A stretch of 28,037 nt of DNA from Deltaproteobacteria bacterium (lineage in GTDB: Bacteria; Bdellovibrionota; Bdellovibrionia; JABDDW01). The DNA lies in the NCBI GenBank assembly GCA_013287405.1, contig JABDDW010000011.1, forward strand, positions 1 to 28,037, read 5' to 3'. This document shows, piece after piece, positions 25,681-28,037 of this stretch; positions within the stretch are counted from its first letter, which is position 1, and each line of letters starts with the position of its first letter. The notes beneath the pieces are model-generated. The model saw only the letters and a program-made list of their open reading frames with translations, was not told the origin of the DNA and made no database searches. The position numbers and the translations under genes were made by a program.

Positions 25681-26910
25681 GCCGCTTGGAGTTTTTGTAT
25701 AAAAGCTTCCGTTTTAAAGGTTATTGATATTGCGAAGAGTCCCTATGTAGGACTATTCTCAATTTTTGCCGGAGTTATCTCGGGTTTTTTTCTAAAAGCT
25801 TTCTCATCATCACTTCAACCGCTTGGTAATTTATTTATTGAAACTCTAAATATACTTTCCATTCCCGTTGTGGTCCTGGCGGCTTCGTCAAATGCGGTAC
25901 GACTAACTCTCCGGCCAGCTGTAAGGGGTGAACTACGTAAACTGGTACTTATAAATTTGGCGGGATTACTTTTTTGTAGTACTTTAGGAGTAATAGTGAC
26001 CTCGTCCTCCGGAACTGGAACCCAAGTGTCCAAGGCATTACTGGATATTTTTAAAGGGAAAACACCAGAAGCCCCCCTTATTAATTACTCTCCACGAGAT
26101 ATTTTCAAAACCGTACTAAACAGTAGATTGTTTTTGACCATTCTCCTTCCTATTTTTAGCGGATTAGTGACTGCCGTCCTTCTAAAAGAATGGACTGAGG
26201 AAATTCTCTCTTATCTTGAGCAATCTCTTTCGGTCTTTATCAAAATAATGAGCGGGATTTTGTTCCTGGCCCCTTTTTTTATTTTTTGTATCATTGCTAG
26301 TTATGTGGCTCGTTTGGAAACAGGCGATATCGTGTCTTTAGGTTCCTTTCTTGTATTGACGGTTGTTGAACTTTGTCTGATCACATTCATTGCAATGGTA
26401 GTTACAGCAAGCGTTTCAAAAAGAAACATTTTTGGAACACTAAAGAGTTTCGAAAAGCCGCTTGTCGTGGCACTTTCTACTTCTAATAGTTTTGCGGCGA
26501 TGCCTCTTTCTATAGAGGCTCTAAAAACCGAATTGAATTTTTCAGAAAAACTATTGCGACAGCTCTTACCCCTGGAAACGATTATCAATCAATGGGGGAA
26601 TGCCTTGTTTTTTTCCGCGTTAACTACTTATTTGGTAGAAATTTTAAAAATTCATATTGGATGGGGGCATGAGCTAGGAATAGTGCTGGCTTCAGTATTT
26701 ATGTCAATTGCCGCTCCGGGAATTCCAGCTCTTGGACTTTACACAATCATGTTTATTGTCTTAGTTCCTTTGGGAATACCTATAAAACCAGCGTCAGCGA
26801 TTTTTATAACGGCTATGAGTGCAGTTGACCCATTCGTAACAGTAGCCAATGTCGCAGGCGTTATCGGGTCCGTTACTATGGTCCTCAGTGGTAAAAAGGA
26901 AAAAGGCTAG
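25677..26910 (+). CDS. Dicarboxylate/amino acid:cation symporter (SDF family), 5' end disrupted or non-standard
   Basis: A membrane transporter of the DAACS/SDF type that imports dicarboxylates or amino acids with Na+ or H+. Characteristic parts are STSNSFAAMPLSIEAL, corresponding to the hairpin HP1, and LLPLETIINQWGNALF, corresponding to the PxGATIN-type segment of transmembrane helix 7. The first standard start in the main frame is a GTG at 25870, but in-frame homology begins earlier: PYVGLFSIFAGVISGFFLKA (from 25741) is the expected first helix. No ATG, GTG or TTG lies in that frame between the TAG at 25651 and 25870. An ATG with AGGTGGG in front is at 25677, in another frame, giving MGRLEFLYKSFRFKGY before a stop. 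A one-base shift near 25715-25725 would join them. So this is a frameshifted gene, a sequencing error, or a gene with a rare start. The stop shares CTAG with the convergent glycosyltransferase. Confidence 0.75.
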
Positions 26911-27671
26911 AATTTTCCCAAAACTCTGTTAATTAAAGCGAATCCTGCTACCAAATATTTTGTATATTGCAAAGGTAAAAGGGAAACGTGTTTTGAGAGA
27001 AATCTCGACCAATTATTGCACCACAATTCGTGATTGAGCTGACATCGCCTTCGAAACTCACCCATCACCCCCCAGTTATTTGTTGATTTTAGAACCTCGT
27101 CATCTCGTTGATAACAAAACATGGGATCAATAGCATAGGATTTAGAAGAACTAAAACAGTAGTAATCGTCGATAGGAATGGAATTCATCTTGGGCAAATT
27201 CTTAAAGAGCCAAGTCATCCACCTACGACTTACGATATGGGAATGGAGCATTACCGATCTCACCTGTAAAATATCTTTGGCCGTGGTTTTTTTTGCCCAC
27301 CAAGGAATATGCCCAAGGTAAAAAACGTCATACTCTTGTTCGCTTACAAAATTCACACATTTATTTATAAGTGTCTGGTTAATATTGTTCAGGTCAAAAA
27401 CGACGTCGTCCTCAAACACCAAAACGTGATCTAATCCCCTCTCATAGGCTGTTTTAAGAATGTGGAGATGAGATCTCCAAATTCCCATCATAGGGCCTTC
27501 GGGGTCCGTATCCCTTTCAATAAATTCCACCACTCCATCGAGATTAACTTTCTTAAATTGCTCGATAGCATGGGTTCTTCTTAATGGCGTAGACTTCAAT
27601 GTTAAACAGAAGATCCTTCCGTGAAAGTAAGACCAATCTAACTTAGCTTGTACCGAGCTTCCAGCATTCAT
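26907..27671 (-). CDS. Family 25 glycosyltransferase
   Basis: A 254-residue cytoplasmic enzyme of the LPS-sugar-transferase type (GT25). FCLTLKSTPLRRTHAIEQF near the start, the GIWRSHLHILKTAYERGL helix, and VFEDDVVF (residues 85-92) with the metal-binding EDD are diagnostic; a second acidic pair lies in IDDYYCF (168-169). It should add a sugar to lipopolysaccharide or another glycan. I start at the ATG at 27671, with GAGGA about 7 bases upstream; the frame continues to a TTG at 27725 without such a site. The region is AT-rich and stands alone, without other polysaccharide genes. Its stop overlaps the symporter stop at CTAG (26907-26910). Confidence 0.85.
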   Translation of the reverse strand: MNAGSSVQAKLDWSYFHGRIFCLTLKSTPLRRTHAIEQFKKVNLDGVVEFIERDTDPEGPMMGIWRSHLHILKTAYERGLDHVLVFEDDVVFDLNNINQTLINKCVNFVSEQEYDVFYLGHIPWWAKKTTAKDILQVRSVMLHSHIVSRRWMTWLFKNLPKMNSIPIDDYYCFSSSKSYAIDPMFCYQRDDEVLKSTNNWGVMGEFRRRCQLNHELWCNNWSRFLSKHVSLLPLQYTKYLVAGFALINRVLGKF

Positions 27672-27879
27672 ACCCGTTTCCTCAAAGAGTGTATAAAAAG
27701 AGCTATTCAGCAAGATAGATGCCAAATGAGAGGCCCCTTCCTCTTAGACCTCTTAGATCGTCTTAAGTCTAATTCGGAGATGTTTCGCAATCTCGAATTT
27801 GATGGAGTTCGGTTGAGTAAATCTTTACAGGTATGCTGACAAAATTTGTCCATTGCCAATCCCTAATGGAATCGATTGG
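27672..27879. other. Intergenic stretch before repeat copy 2
   Basis: About 200 bases without a convincing gene. It differs from the sequence before copy 1, which marks the left edge of the repeat at 27880. Confidence 0.5.
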
Positions 27880-28002
27880 CTCTCTAAAACAGCCATTGCT
27901 CGTAAGTTACAAGAAATGGGTCTTAAAACTCGTGCCGGCCATACTCACTGGCACCACCATACAATTCATCAAATTTTAAAAAGAAATAGTTCAAAACCTT
28001 AA
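27880..28002 (+). pseudogene. Recombinase-domain tail, second copy
   Basis: The last 40 codons of the recombinase-like protein (LSKTAIARKLQEMGLKTRAG onward) recur here up to the stop. The sequence in front is unrelated (PNGIDW in frame), and an in-frame TGA lies at 27814-27816, so this is only the tail of the domain. Confidence 0.7.
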
Positions 28003-28014
28003 TCGGAGGATGAA

Positions 28015-28037
28015 ATGGAAAAGCTAATCGACGGAAT
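28015..28037 (+). CDS. Start of second copy of the small membrane-protein gene
   Basis: The ATG and the first codons (MEKLIDG) match the gene at 20507, with the same GGAGG ribosome site. The rest lies outside the window, so it is unknown whether the gene is complete or different. Confidence 0.6.

Larger units (their letters stand above)
27880..28037 (+). repeat. Long exact direct repeat, copy 2 (cut by window end)
   Basis: Identical to 20372-20529 over all 158 visible bases, same orientation, offset 7,508. The right edge is not in the window. Confidence 0.95.

Noticed and set aside
25815..26588. Minus-strand frames inside the symporter gene
   Set aside because: Shadows of the transporter; the other strand carries family motifs.
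20372..28037. Composite transposon flanked by two complete IS copies
   Set aside because: The repeat is a fragment of a recombinase-like frame plus the next gene's start, with no terminal inverted repeats or transposase; it is not an IS.
17530..28037. Intact prophage or integrative element
   Set aside because: No capsid, tail, integrase with catalytic residues, conjugation gene or attachment-site pair was seen; only scattered transposase and recombinase fragments.
1..28037. CRISPR array, tRNA or rRNA genes
   Set aside because: No regularly spaced short repeats and no cloverleaf or rRNA-like sequence were recognised by eye.

Overview
The window looks like chromosomal DNA of a Bdellovibrionota-type predatory or environmental bacterium. 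The evidence is a TIGR02147-family regulator (a family known mainly from Fibrobacter and Bdellovibrio relatives), several secreted proteins of unknown function, one with a Gly-rich motif after the signal peptide, a transhydrogenase with its alpha subunit split in two, and moderate GC content. This placement is an inference from protein families; no rRNA or tRNA gene is visible.

Bases 1 to about 13.6 kb are compact housekeeping DNA. In order: the 3' end of a yebC-like gene with a 2H phosphoesterase (+); a minus-strand run fumC, lipoprotein, HAD-like protein and tail-specific protease prc; a plus-strand run of a fused two-domain ABC permease, an ABC ATPase with a C-terminal AAA-associated domain, and a small Smr-domain gene that lacks a standard start codon; an unknown secreted protein; and a minus-strand run of an XRE regulator, a PAP2 phosphatase and pntAA-pntAB-pntB. 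Genes are packed tightly, with coupled stop/start codons and tail-to-tail pairs that share stop-codon bases.

Bases 14.2 to 20.5 kb are accessory. They hold a large IS4-like DDE transposase gene with weak terminal repeats, a hotdog thioesterase, a RibD-type deaminase domain without its reductase, an IS21 remnant (istA without its 5' part, istB without its 3' part), a secreted protein with faint TraB/ChaN-like motifs, and a serine-recombinase 'Recombinase' domain that has no catalytic domain.

Bases 20.4 to 28.0 kb lie between two copies of an exact direct repeat (at least 158 bp, offset 7,508 bp; the second copy is cut by the window end). The repeat carries the end of the recombinase-like reading frame and the start of the small membrane-protein gene behind it. 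Between the copies are three small secreted proteins with even numbers of cysteines, a TIGR02147 regulator with a palindrome in its divergent promoter, an IS1182-type transposase tail, a dicarboxylate-type symporter with a damaged or non-canonical 5' end, a family 25 glycosyltransferase and several headless reading-frame fragments. This is the most unusual part of the window and the best candidate for an undescribed recombination-driven locus, but an assembly-graph effect at the repeat must be excluded first.
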